Shown here in pieces: positions 25,706-34,379 of a DNA stretch of 64,000 nucleotides (positions are counted from its first letter, which is position 1; each line of letters opens with the position of its first letter). Location: assembly GCA_036397455.1 (NCBI GenBank), contig DASWIX010000078.1:62001-126000 (forward strand), given 5' to 3'. The position numbers were made by a program, and so were the translations under genes. The notes under the pieces were generated by a model. It saw only the letters and a list, made by a program, of their open reading frames with translations. It was not told the DNA's origin and did no database searches. This DNA comes from JADFNB01 sp036397455 (lineage in GTDB: Bacteria; Gemmatimonadota; Gemmatimonadetes; Gemmatimonadales; GWC2-71-9).

Positions 25706-26926
25706 GTGGGCGTGCCGAACGAACTGAGGATCCAGCGGTTGCGTCGCGCCTTTCGCGACCGCTACGGGCACGCCGGGGCGTTCGTGGCGACGGCGCCCGG
25801 CCGGGTGAACGTGATAGGCGAGCACATTGACTATAACGAATTGTCCGTGCTGCCCATGGCGATCCAGCGTCGCGTTGCCCTTGTGTTCCGGCCCCGCGCC
25901 GATGAGACGATCCGGATCGCCAACGCCCGCCGATCCTTTCCAGACGGCCGCTTCGCGTTGCGTCCCACCATTCCTCCGCACCCGGTGGGGGCGTGGTGCA
26001 ACTATGTGAAAGCGGCCGCGGAGGAGTTGGCAACCGGGTACGGTGCGCATCACGGCCTGGACGCGATCGTCGACTCCACCATCCCCGTGGCGGCGGGCTT
26101 GAGTTCCTCGTCCGCTCTCGTGATCGCGACCGCACTCGCCATCGCCCATACCAACGAGTTGGAGATTCCGCCCCTCGAGTTGGCCGGGCGGATGGCGGCC
26201 GCCGAACGGTACGTCGGGACGCAGGGGGGAGGGATGGACCAGGCCATCAGCCTGCTCGCACAATCCGGGACCGCGAGCCGAATCGATTTCGACCCGCTGC
26301 GCGTCACGGCCGTTCCGATCCCGCCCGCGTGGCGATTCATCGTCGCGCACAGCCTCTCGGCCGCGGAAAAATCCGGTCGCGTTCAGGCCGTATACAATCA
26401 GCGCACGAGGGAATGTCGGGAGGCGCTCGCACGGGTGGCGGCACACATCGGACCGGCCGGTTCCCGCCCGACGTACGCGACGTTGACGGCGACCCACGCG
26501 GTCGAGGAACTCGTGGCTGTCGCGGAGTCCCACCTGGACGGTGCGCCGCGCCGGCGGTTCCGTCACGTCGTCACGGAAGCCGATCGCGTGCGCCGGGCGG
26601 AGATGGCCATGCGGGAGGGGGACCTCGAAGCCCTCGGCGCGGTACTACGCGATTCGCAGGCGAGCCTGCGGGACGATTACGAGGTCAGCACGCCGGACCT
26701 CGAGCGCCTCGTGGATTTCGCCCTGGAGGCCGGCGCCGCCGGCGCGCGTCTGACCGGAGCGGGCATGGGCGGTTGTGCGATCGCGCTGTGCACGGACGAT
26801 CGATTGGACGAGGTGATGGGAATGCTCGAGCGGAAGTTCTACGGGGCCCGCGCGTGGTCGGGCGCGCTCGATGACGTGTTGTTCGTGGCGGAACCATCTT
26901 CCGGTGCGACGGTCACCTCGCTGTAG
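25706..26926 (+). CDS. Galactokinase-like GHMP sugar kinase
   Basis: 406 residues from a GTG. Has the GHMP galactokinase signatures APGRVNVIGEHIDYN (Gal-binding motif, where family GG-F becomes ELS), IPVAAGLSSSSALVIATALA (ATP loop), GGGMDQAISLLAQ (catalytic Asp) and LTGAGMGGCAIAL (motif 3). It phosphorylates a sugar at O1; galactose, GalNAc or GlcNAc are possible, and the next enzyme in the locus is an amino-sugar enzyme. 34 bases from the divergent NagB fusion. Its last 88 bases overlap the FeoA-like gene on the opposite strand. Confidence 0.9.
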   Translation: MGVPNELRIQRLRRAFRDRYGHAGAFVATAPGRVNVIGEHIDYNELSVLPMAIQRRVALVFRPRADETIRIANARRSFPDGRFALRPTIPPHPVGAWCNYVKAAAEELATGYGAHHGLDAIVDSTIPVAAGLSSSSALVIATALAIAHTNELEIPPLELAGRMAAAERYVGTQGGGMDQAISLLAQSGTASRIDFDPLRVTAVPIPPAWRFIVAHSLSAAEKSGRVQAVYNQRTRECREALARVAAHIGPAGSRPTYATLTATHAVEELVAVAESHLDGAPRRRFRHVVTEADRVRRAEMAMREGDLEALGAVLRDSQASLRDDYEVSTPDLERLVDFALEAGAAGARLTGAGMGGCAIALCTDDRLDEVMGMLERKFYGARAWSGALDDVLFVAEPSSGATVTSL

Positions 26927-27348
26927 GAACCTTCCACCAGGATCTCGCGCGCGATCTCGCTGTCGAGCGCAAGCTCGGTCTCACCCACACGCAGGACGAA
27001 CGACGGTCGCCGCTGGATCAGCGTGATCTCGGCACCGGGAATCAGCCCGAACACCGCGAGCGCGTTTCGGCGCGACGTCCGAGCGCTGATCAGATCGACC
27101 ACCCGCGCACGTTCCCCGTCACGCAGCTGCGCAACCGTACGGCACGCCACCGCTGGCACCGGGATCCGCGCCGGCGTGAAGAGGCGGCGCAACCAGGACA
27201 CGACCGTCGGTGTCTCGGGGAATTCGTAGCCGCAGGTTGGACAGCGAATCAAGTGACATACCGCGCCAATCGGGCACCCGTGCGCGCAGAGCGTATCACC
27301 GCGCTCGAACTCGAATCCGCAGAACGGGCAGGTCAGATACCGAGCCAT
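26839..27348 (-). CDS. feoA: Zinc-ribbon FeoA-like protein
   Basis: 169 residues. The N-terminus has two metal-binding knuckles (CPFC ... CAHGC ... C ... CPTC), followed by an SH3-like FeoA domain (ACRTVAQLRDGERARVVDL, NALAVFGLIPGAEITLIQ, SFVLRVGETELALDSEIAREILV). FeoA is the cytoplasmic adaptor of the FeoB ferrous iron transporter. The ATG at 27348 overlaps the 3' end of feoB by 16 bases, so it is translationally coupled. The added zinc ribbon is unusual compared with the usual ~75-residue FeoA and may give a regulatory or metal-sensing function (inference). The C-terminus overlaps the galactokinase-like gene on the other strand. Confidence 0.85.
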   Translation of the reverse strand: MARYLTCPFCGFEFERGDTLCAHGCPIGAVCHLIRCPTCGYEFPETPTVVSWLRRLFTPARIPVPAVACRTVAQLRDGERARVVDLISARTSRRNALAVFGLIPGAEITLIQRRPSFVLRVGETELALDSEIAREILVEGSYSEVTVAPEDGSATNNTSSSAPDHARAP

Positions 27349-29318
27349 GTCCCCACCTGGTTCACCAGTCCACCAACGAAGAACGCAAAGGGGAAGATGA
27401 ACGCCGCCATGCGCCACGCGGTCTTCTGTCCATGTTCCTTGGCAATCATCAGGAAATTGGCGATGCACGGCATGAACAACGTGATCGTCACCATGGCGAC
27501 GAGAATCTGGTGCGCGCTGAGCGTCGGTACCGGGCCCGTCGCGGCATCGAGAATGTAGACCGCCCCGAAATCCCGTCGCAGGAAGCCGATCAGGAACGCG
27601 TTGGCCATTTCCACCGGGAGCCCGAGCCAGCCCGTCACCACCGGCGCTCCGAGCTGTGCGATGCGCTGCAGGACGTTGAGCCGGTCGAGCACGAACAGGA
27701 TAGCCGTCCCGACAACGAAGATCGGAATGACCTCCCGCAAATACCAGTTCAGCCGCCCCATCGTCTTGACGATCACGTTGGACAGTTGTGGCCGGCGCAT
27801 CGGGGGGATTTCGAGTATGAAGTCGCTGGTGTCGCCGTCGAACAGACGGGCGGTGAGCCACCCGACCAGGACGATCACGCCGACCACCAACCCAAGCCAG
27901 AACAGCGCGGCGACCGGCGCGAGAATCGCCATCATGGCCAGCAGAACGCCGAGTTGCGCCGAGCACGGCACCGCCAGCGCCAGCAACATCGTGGTCACGA
28001 CCCGTTCCTTGCGCGTCTCCAGCACCCGCGTCGCCATCGTGGCCATCGTGTCGCATCCCAACCCGAGCAACATCGGAAGGACCGCTTTGCCGTTCAACCC
28101 CATCACGCGGAAGATCCGGTTGACCATGATGGCCATGCGGGGAAAGTACCCGGTGTCCTCCAACACGCTGAACACGATAAAGAACGTGGTGACGATGGGC
28201 AGCACGATCGCGAGCGCGTAGGTCAGCGCCATGGTCAGTGCACCGAACTCGCCGACCAGGAAGTCGTGCAGGAACCGCCGGATCGACTGGAGCCCCCTGA
28301 CCGGCGTCGTGCCTTCCAGATGATAGGCCGTCACGTCCACGACGCGCTCGACCGTGTGCAACGCGACGTCGCGTCCCGGTATCAGCGGAACGTCGAGCTG
28401 GTAGCGGACCGCCGCGGTGGCGTGTGTGTGGGGAAACGGGAGCACCGCATCGGTGGCACGAATGAGCAGGGGGTGCACCCGTTGTTGGAAGACGCCGACC
28501 TCCAACGCGTCCACCAGGGTCCCGGCGCCGAACAGCCCGACAAACCAGAACGATCCCAACAACACGATCGCCAGGAGGCCCAGTCCCCGAATCGGGTGCA
28601 TCGCCCAGAATCCGAGCCGCACGCGCCACGACGACCGCGCGGGCTGTTCGATCGAGTACGTCTCGGCGAGCAACCCGTTGACGTAGGCGAAGCGGGATCG
28701 GTTGCGGTCGTATTCGTCCTCGTCCACGTCATGTGCAATCGCCGACCGCTGCGGGATTCGTGCGCCGCCCACCGCCGCGACGACATCGGCCATGCCGATC
28801 CCGCGGTTGGCGATCGTCCCGACGACCGGGATGCCGAACAACTCGCTCAGCCGCGTGCGGTCGATCTGGCCGCCGCGTTCCTCCAACTCATCGAGCATGT
28901 TCAGGACGAGGACCATCGGCCGCCCGAGATCGGCGAGTTGCAACGTGAGCAGCAGGGCGCGGCGCAGGTTCTTGGCGTCGGCGACTTGCACGATGGTGGC
29001 GTCGGCGTGTCGCTCGAGCAGGTCGCGCGTGACCCGTCCGTCGTCGCTCCGCGGCGTCAGGTCGTTCAGCCCCGGCGTGTCGATCACGTCGCAGTCGGTG
29101 CCGGCCAGGACGGCGCGGGCCCGGGCGACCTCGACGGTGGTACCGGGATAGTTGGAGACGGTGACGTAGCGGCTGGTAAGGTTCCCGAACAACACGCTCT
29201 TGCCCACGTTCGGGTTCCCGACGAGTACCACGGTCGGTCGCGCCGGCGGGCAAACGGGAGCCCCGCTGGCACCGTGCGTGTCAGCCAACGTACCGGACAA
29301 CGACGAGTTTCCGCTCAC
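27333..29318 (-). CDS. feoB: Ferrous iron transporter FeoB
   Basis: 661 residues from a GTG at 29318, whose ribosome site is weak. G-protein domain at the N-terminus: GNPNVGKS (G1), NYPGTTVE, DTPGLNDL (G3), NMLDELEERGG (G4 with N-M-L-D). The membrane part has two Gate motifs (LLGLGCDTMATMATR and CxxQ-like SAQLGV) and LNWYLREVIPIFVVG. It takes up Fe2+ across the inner membrane, probably GTP-dependent. Followed directly by the FeoA-like gene. The gene sits inside a sugar-use locus, so a link between iron uptake and that locus is only positional. Confidence 0.95.
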   Translation of the reverse strand: MSGNSSLSGTLADTHGASGAPVCPPARPTVVLVGNPNVGKSVLFGNLTSRYVTVSNYPGTTVEVARARAVLAGTDCDVIDTPGLNDLTPRSDDGRVTRDLLERHADATIVQVADAKNLRRALLLTLQLADLGRPMVLVLNMLDELEERGGQIDRTRLSELFGIPVVGTIANRGIGMADVVAAVGGARIPQRSAIAHDVDEDEYDRNRSRFAYVNGLLAETYSIEQPARSSWRVRLGFWAMHPIRGLGLLAIVLLGSFWFVGLFGAGTLVDALEVGVFQQRVHPLLIRATDAVLPFPHTHATAAVRYQLDVPLIPGRDVALHTVERVVDVTAYHLEGTTPVRGLQSIRRFLHDFLVGEFGALTMALTYALAIVLPIVTTFFIVFSVLEDTGYFPRMAIMVNRIFRVMGLNGKAVLPMLLGLGCDTMATMATRVLETRKERVVTTMLLALAVPCSAQLGVLLAMMAILAPVAALFWLGLVVGVIVLVGWLTARLFDGDTSDFILEIPPMRRPQLSNVIVKTMGRLNWYLREVIPIFVVGTAILFVLDRLNVLQRIAQLGAPVVTGWLGLPVEMANAFLIGFLRRDFGAVYILDAATGPVPTLSAHQILVAMVTITLFMPCIANFLMIAKEHGQKTAWRMAAFIFPFAFFVGGLVNQVGTWLGI

Positions 29319-29392
29319 ATCGGGAAACTCGCCATTGCGAGGTAAAACGATTCTAAAGCGTTTGTGAAGAAGGCCGAATTACACGCCCATCC

Positions 29393-31156
29393 TCAGTCAA
29401 ACTGGACCTTGGGCAGCAGGCGGAACAGCCCGAACGCCGCCGCGACCGTGACGCCCGCGAACACGACGCCCAAGCCGAACTGCCCCGCGACCACGAACCC
29501 GGTGCCAAACAGCGCGGCGTACACTGCCGTACAGCCGAGGAACCACCCCGCGACCCCGACGGCGAAACCGCCGGTGACCCGCCCACCGGTGTCGACGACC
29601 TTGGCCCATCCACGGCCCATGGGCCTGATGCGATCGTAGAACGCCTGCAACGTGGCCTGCTCGGCCGGCGGCGTCAGGGCCGTGACGGCAAGCCAGACGA
29701 CCGTCGTGATGGCAACGCCGATCAGGAGTTGGACGGACCCATGCGGCAGCGTCAACCCGAGCGCCTCGTGTCCGAACTGGAAGTAGACCGCGATCGCGAA
29801 CGAGATACACATCCCGGAGATCTCGCTCCACGCGTTGACCCGCCACCAGAACCAGCGCAACAGGAAGATCAGACCCGTACCCGCGCCGATCTGCAGCAGG
29901 ATCTGGAACGCCTGCAAGGCGTTCTCCAGCCACAGCGATACCGCCGACGCAAGGACGATCAACAGCACCGTGGACCACCGGCCGACCGCGACGTAATGCC
30001 GCTCGTCTCTGTCGGACCGCACGAACCGGCGGTAAAAGTCATCCACGATGTAGGACGCGCCCCAGTTGAGGTGCGTACTGATGGTCGACATGTACGCGGC
30101 GGCGAGGGACGCCACCACGAGTCCGAGCATCCCGTGCGGCAGGAAGACCAGCATCGCGGGATAGGCGAGGTCGTGCCGGATGATCGACGGGTCGAGCCCG
30201 GGAAACCGCGCCGCGATGGACTCCAGCGTCGGATACATGACCAACGACGCCAGGGCCACGATGATCCACGGCCACGGCCGGAGGGCGTAGTGCGCGATGT
30301 TGAACCACAAGGTCGACCGCATCGCATCGCGCTCGTCCCGCGCCGCCAACATGCGTTGGGCCACATACCCGCCGCCACCCGGCTCGGACCCGGGATACCA
30401 CGTGCTCCACCATTGAACCGCGATGGGGATGACAAGCACGGTTGCCGCGGTGCGCCAGTCGCTGAAATCGGGCAGCATCGAGAGCTTCTCGGCGACCGCC
30501 GGATGATGGATCAGCGCGGTCAATCCGCCAACTTCCGGCTGCGTCACCGCGTAGTGCGCCGCGGCGAGCGCGCCCGCCATCGCGATCACGAACAAGAGCA
30601 GATCGGTCACGACCACACCCCAGAGTCCCGACGTGGCCGAGTAGACGACCGTGACCGTGCCCGCGATCAGCACCGTTTCGTACTTGCCGATCCCGAGCAG
30701 TACGCCGCCGATCTTGATCGCGGCCAGCGTGACCGTGGCCATGATCATGACGTTGAAGAACACACCCAGGTACAGCGCGCGGAATCCGCGCAGAAACGCC
30801 GCCGGTCGCCCGGAATAGCGCAGCTCGTAGAACCCCATGTCGGTGAACACACCCGATCGGCGCCACAGCCGCGCGTAGAAAAAGACCGTGCACATCCCGG
30901 TGAGCAGGAACGCCCACCACACCCAGTTCTGGCTCACGCCGCCCGTGCGGACGAGGTCGGTCACGAGGTTCGGTGTGTCGGTGGAGAACGTGGTCGCGAC
31001 CATCGAGGTGCCGAGCAACCACCACGGCAGGCGCCGCCCGGAGAGGAAGTACTCGGTCGTGCCGACGCCGGCCCGGCGCGCGAAATACAGCCCCACCGTC
31101 AAGGCCACGACCCCGTACAGCGCGACGACGAACCAGTCCAGCCGGGTCAGTTGCAT
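29393..31156 (-). CDS. Sodium:solute symporter (SSS family)
   Basis: 587 residues from the ATG at 31156 (QLTRLDWFVVAL). Contains about 13-14 membrane helices, including YFLSGRRLPWWLLGTSMVAT, YFARRAG, and the Na-binding loop region, with WYPGSEPGGGGYVAQRMLAARDE typical of sugar and amino-sugar SSS carriers. Starts one base after the stop of the sugar nucleotidyltransferase (TGAAATG), so both are one transcription unit with the GH20 gene. Its likely load is a sugar or amino sugar freed by the neighbouring hexosaminidase (inference). Confidence 0.92.
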   Translation of the reverse strand: MQLTRLDWFVVALYGVVALTVGLYFARRAGVGTTEYFLSGRRLPWWLLGTSMVATTFSTDTPNLVTDLVRTGGVSQNWVWWAFLLTGMCTVFFYARLWRRSGVFTDMGFYELRYSGRPAAFLRGFRALYLGVFFNVMIMATVTLAAIKIGGVLLGIGKYETVLIAGTVTVVYSATSGLWGVVVTDLLLFVIAMAGALAAAHYAVTQPEVGGLTALIHHPAVAEKLSMLPDFSDWRTAATVLVIPIAVQWWSTWYPGSEPGGGGYVAQRMLAARDERDAMRSTLWFNIAHYALRPWPWIIVALASLVMYPTLESIAARFPGLDPSIIRHDLAYPAMLVFLPHGMLGLVVASLAAAYMSTISTHLNWGASYIVDDFYRRFVRSDRDERHYVAVGRWSTVLLIVLASAVSLWLENALQAFQILLQIGAGTGLIFLLRWFWWRVNAWSEISGMCISFAIAVYFQFGHEALGLTLPHGSVQLLIGVAITTVVWLAVTALTPPAEQATLQAFYDRIRPMGRGWAKVVDTGGRVTGGFAVGVAGWFLGCTAVYAALFGTGFVVAGQFGLGVVFAGVTVAAAFGLFRLLPKVQFD

Positions 31157-31157
31157 T

Positions 31158-32039
31158 TCAATCCGCGGTGCAGAGCGTGGACGGGTACGTCCCTTGATCG
31201 ACCAGCCGCCGGATCTCCGCCTCGGCCCGCGCCTTGTCAGACGGCCAGGTGACACCGAACCACCCCGCACCCGCGGCGCGCACGCGGAGCCGGCCGCCGC
31301 CCGACACGACGACCTCGTTGATGGTGGTACTCAACAGGAGCTCGGCATCCGGCCCCCGATCGGCCGCGCGGAACTCGGCAAACTGATCGTCGAGCAGCGC
31401 CAGCACTCCGGGGTGCAACCCCCAACAGTTCATCGAGACGATCTCGTCCTCGGTCAGCGACACCGTCTGCCCACCGAGCGTTCGACCCACGATCGCGTCA
31501 TCCACGCGCCGCACGTTGCGGATCTCGATGAGATGGGTGAGGTACCCATCATCGTCGACCGTGCAGACGGCGCGCGACACGCCGCCCGCCTCCGACAACG
31601 TGTCGCCAAGCCGATAGCCTACCAGGGACAACTCGACGTCCTCGGGGTCGGCGAGGGACCCGTACAGGGCCTCGAATGCGGCCCGACCGTAGAAGTCGTC
31701 CGCATTGCACACCGCGAACGGCCCGTCTACCAACGGCCGGGCCGTGATCACCGCGTGCGCCGTCCCCCACGGTTTGGTCCGCCCCGTGGCGTCGCCGTCG
31801 ATGTCCTGCCGCGCGTAGACCACCTCGATCGGCGGGCGCCAGCGCGCGAAGTGCTCGCTGAACGCCGGCTCGATGTCCGCGCGAATCACCAGCACCGCGC
31901 GGTCGAATCCCGCGCGCGCGGCATCGTGCAGCGTATAGTCGAGGATCGCCTCCCCCGCGGGGCCTACCGGTACGAGTTGCTTCAGTCCACCGTAACGCGT
32001 GCCGACGCCGGCGGCGAGCACCACCAGGGCACGGCTCAC
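31158..32039 (-). CDS. Sugar nucleotidyltransferase (NTP_transferase fold)
   Basis: 293 residues, GTG start at 32039 overlapping the preceding stop by four bases (GTGA). The N-terminus VVLAAGVGTRYGGLKQLVPVG is the Rossmann pyrophosphorylase motif (LAAGxGTRxxxxKxxxxV), followed by NADDFYG (NAD-like acceptor site) and NCWGLHP. It should activate a sugar-1-phosphate with UTP or similar; the galactokinase-like gene would make such a sugar-1-phosphate. Second gene of the GH20 - transferase - symporter set. Confidence 0.87.
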   Translation of the reverse strand: MSRALVVLAAGVGTRYGGLKQLVPVGPAGEAILDYTLHDAARAGFDRAVLVIRADIEPAFSEHFARWRPPIEVVYARQDIDGDATGRTKPWGTAHAVITARPLVDGPFAVCNADDFYGRAAFEALYGSLADPEDVELSLVGYRLGDTLSEAGGVSRAVCTVDDDGYLTHLIEIRNVRRVDDAIVGRTLGGQTVSLTEDEIVSMNCWGLHPGVLALLDDQFAEFRAADRGPDAELLLSTTINEVVVSGGGRLRVRAAGAGWFGVTWPSDKARAEAEIRRLVDQGTYPSTLCTAD

Positions 32040-34078
32040 GGATTCACGGTACCGTGCGCCGCCAGGACCAACCGGCGTATGGCCGGCACGACCATGATCA
32101 GCAGTTCCGCCTGCGGCGTGGCCGCCTGGTCCAGCAGCTCCAGCTGGGCGGCACGTTGATCGGCCGGAACGCGCCGGCCTTCGCCGAACGCGCCGGCGGC
32201 ACTGAGACCGATCTCCGCCGCCTGGCGCAGGTTCCACGACAACGACTCGGCCTCGCGCAACATCGGCGCCGCGCGAAGCTGGTCGCGCAGCCGATCGTGG
32301 TTGTCGCGCCACCGTTCCAGCCACACCGTCACGGCGGACTCATCCGATGACCCGTCGAGCAGCCCGTCCACCGCGCGGCTAAACGCACGGGCTCGGTCGC
32401 TCTCCGGCCTCGTGGCATCGACCAACCGATTCAGCGGGACCAGGCTGGTATACTCGCGGGCCGCCGACCGCCCGTATCCTTTCACCGGCTCCAGCACATC
32501 AGCCAGTATCCGCAACGAGGCGATCGGGCCGTGGTCGGTGAGGCGGCGCAACATCGGCTCGTAACCGGACCGATGGGTCAGGCCCAGCCAGCCCAACCGC
32601 TGGCTGGTAATCTCCAGCCGCCGGTACATGTCATCGACGTCCGTGACGTCGGCGGCCGACCAGAATCGCTCGGCGATCGCCGCGGTTCGTGGCCAGATGC
32701 GTGAGTCGATCGTCTCGGCCGTGACGTACTCGGCCCACATGCATGCCTCGCCGCCGAGGATCCGATCACGCGCCGCGGCATCGAGTGCGGCGGCGGCGCT
32801 CAACGGGTCGATTTGATAGTGAAACGACGCCGGACGGATGTGGTCGAGATAGTACCCGTTCGACAGGATTCCCTGATAGCCCAGGCTCGCACCTTCCGCC
32901 AGGGACTCCTGTCCGCGCCACGACTGCACGACAATGTCCCGGGGAAGATCGGGATGAAAGATCTCGTCCCACCCAACCATGCGTTTGCCGTGCCGCGTCA
33001 GGATCGCGAGCAGCCGCCGATTGAAGTACGCCTGCAAGCCGTGGTTATCGCCCAGCGCTCGCTCGCGAATGTACGCCTGGACGCCGGCGCTCGCGTCCCA
33101 CTGCTTCCCGTTAACCTCGTCCCCGCCGATATGGAAGTATGGATCGGGAAAGAGCGTCGCCATCTCACCAAGGAACGCGTCGATGAACGTGAACACCTCT
33201 TCCCGTGTCGGATCCATCGCCGGATCGAACACGCCCCATCGGCGTCCGATCTCGTAGGGGCCGGGCCCGCTCGCCAATTCGGGATGCCCCACGAACCAGC
33301 TCGTCGTGTGCCCTGGCATGTCGAACTCGGGCACCACCCGCACCCCGCGATCACGTGCGTACGCGACGATCTCCCGCACCTGATCCTGCGTGTAGTACCG
33401 GCCGTCCGACCCCATTTCATGCAGGCGGGGAAACCGGCGGCTCTCGACGCGAAACCCCTGATCTTCGGTCAGGTGCCAGTGCAGCACGTTCAGCTTGACC
33501 GCGGCCATCGCGTCGATATTGCGCTTGATTACCTCCGGCGGGATGAAGTGACGCGCCCCGTCAATCAGCAGACCGCGCCAGGGAAACCGCGGCGCGTCCT
33601 CGATCGAGACCGCCGGGACGATGAACCCGCTGTCGCCGCGCTCCACCAGCTGCAGGAACGTCTCGAGGCCGCGCAGCGTGCCGTACGGCGTCGCGGCACG
33701 CAACGCGGCGCCATCCGGACGCACGACGAGCGTGTAGGATTCGTCTTCCACCGCCGCCTGCACCGCTCCGGCCGCCCGCATGGTGTGCACCGTCAAGCTG
33801 ACCGCCCGATCGGCGGCCTGTCCCGTACCGATCGCGAGGCCGGTCTCCGCCGTCAATCGTGTCGTGAGTCGCGCGACCGCCCGCTCCAGTCGCGGTTCGA
33901 CGTATCCACCCAAGGCGGCGCGAAAGGGCAAGTCGATCGCCAATGATCCGGAATCGAACACGATGGACCGCGGAACCGGCATCAACGTGTGCTCGACCAT
34001 ACGAGGGGTCTCCTCCGAGCCCCGTCCGACCCCGAAGAGAAGGGTAGCACCGGCGAGATAGGGCAGCACGGTCTTCAT
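32036..34078 (-). CDS. Beta-N-acetylhexosaminidase (GH20)
   Basis: 680 residues. The ATG at 34078 has AAGGTG just upstream and gives a signal sequence (KTVLPYLAGATLLFGVG). The GH20 core reads HWHLTEDQGFR, VVPEFDMPGHTTSW, YFHIGGDEVNG (catalytic Asp-Glu), RMVGWDEI and WPRTAAIAERFWS, all classical family positions. It removes terminal GlcNAc or GalNAc from chito-oligomers, peptidoglycan or glycoproteins, working outside the cytoplasm. First gene of a three-gene unit with the nucleotidyltransferase and the SSS symporter. Confidence 0.95.
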   Translation of the reverse strand: MKTVLPYLAGATLLFGVGRGSEETPRMVEHTLMPVPRSIVFDSGSLAIDLPFRAALGGYVEPRLERAVARLTTRLTAETGLAIGTGQAADRAVSLTVHTMRAAGAVQAAVEDESYTLVVRPDGAALRAATPYGTLRGLETFLQLVERGDSGFIVPAVSIEDAPRFPWRGLLIDGARHFIPPEVIKRNIDAMAAVKLNVLHWHLTEDQGFRVESRRFPRLHEMGSDGRYYTQDQVREIVAYARDRGVRVVPEFDMPGHTTSWFVGHPELASGPGPYEIGRRWGVFDPAMDPTREEVFTFIDAFLGEMATLFPDPYFHIGGDEVNGKQWDASAGVQAYIRERALGDNHGLQAYFNRRLLAILTRHGKRMVGWDEIFHPDLPRDIVVQSWRGQESLAEGASLGYQGILSNGYYLDHIRPASFHYQIDPLSAAAALDAAARDRILGGEACMWAEYVTAETIDSRIWPRTAAIAERFWSAADVTDVDDMYRRLEITSQRLGWLGLTHRSGYEPMLRRLTDHGPIASLRILADVLEPVKGYGRSAAREYTSLVPLNRLVDATRPESDRARAFSRAVDGLLDGSSDESAVTVWLERWRDNHDRLRDQLRAAPMLREAESLSWNLRQAAEIGLSAAGAFGEGRRVPADQRAAQLELLDQAATPQAELLIMVVPAIRRLVLAAHGTVNP

Positions 34079-34166
34079 TGCGCACCTTTCCAGGAGAACC
34101 GGGTTGCGTCGGCGTCCGCCGACCGCAATACTATGCCCTGTTCGCGCCCAATGTCCAACCCGATCG

Positions 34167-34243
34167 AAGGAGGTGATCCATTGTCTGAGTGTAGATCCGG
34201 CCGCAGCCTGGCATGGGCAAGCGATCGCCGTCCCGGCAGTTGA
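34167..34243 (+). CDS. Possible micro-ORF behind a 14-base perfect Shine-Dalgarno
   Basis: At 34167-34180 the plus strand reads AAGGAGGTGATCCA, the full complement of the usual 16S rRNA 3' end (TGGATCACCTCCTT). Seven bases later a TTG at 34181 opens a 20-codon frame ending in TGA at 34243 (MSECRSGRSLAWASDRRPGS-like). A leader peptide is possible, but so is chance; it lies in the roughly 300-base gap between the GH20 and M28 genes, both transcribed the other way. Confidence 0.3.
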
Positions 34244-34317
34244 TCCCGGACCGAATCGCACCTCGCGCCGCTGATCGGACGCCTTAGGGCGATCGTACCA
34301 GGCTGCGCAGGACAAGC

Positions 34318-34371
34318 GAATCGCGCCGTCGGGCGTTCGGTCCCGGCGGCGCGATTCCGTTCGCCCGACGG
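34318..34371 (-). terminator. Interleaved inverted repeats downstream of the M28 peptidase gene
   Basis: Two perfect inverted repeats are threaded: A (34318-34328, GAATCGCGCCG) with A' (34347-34357) and B (34326-34335, CCGTCGGGCG) with B' (34362-34371). Only one hairpin can form at a time unless a pseudoknot forms. They lie within 60 bases after the stop of the minus-strand M28 gene, so a terminator or attenuator function is plausible. No T-tract. Confidence 0.5.
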
Positions 34372-34379
34372 TCGACCGA

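Noticed and set aside
28700..29345. Long plus-strand open frame across feoB (27210-29345)
   Set aside because: Arg/His/Asp-rich antisense frame; the minus strand has full FeoB motifs.
27210..29345. A separate feoC gene
   Set aside because: No third small Feo gene is visible next to feoA/feoB.
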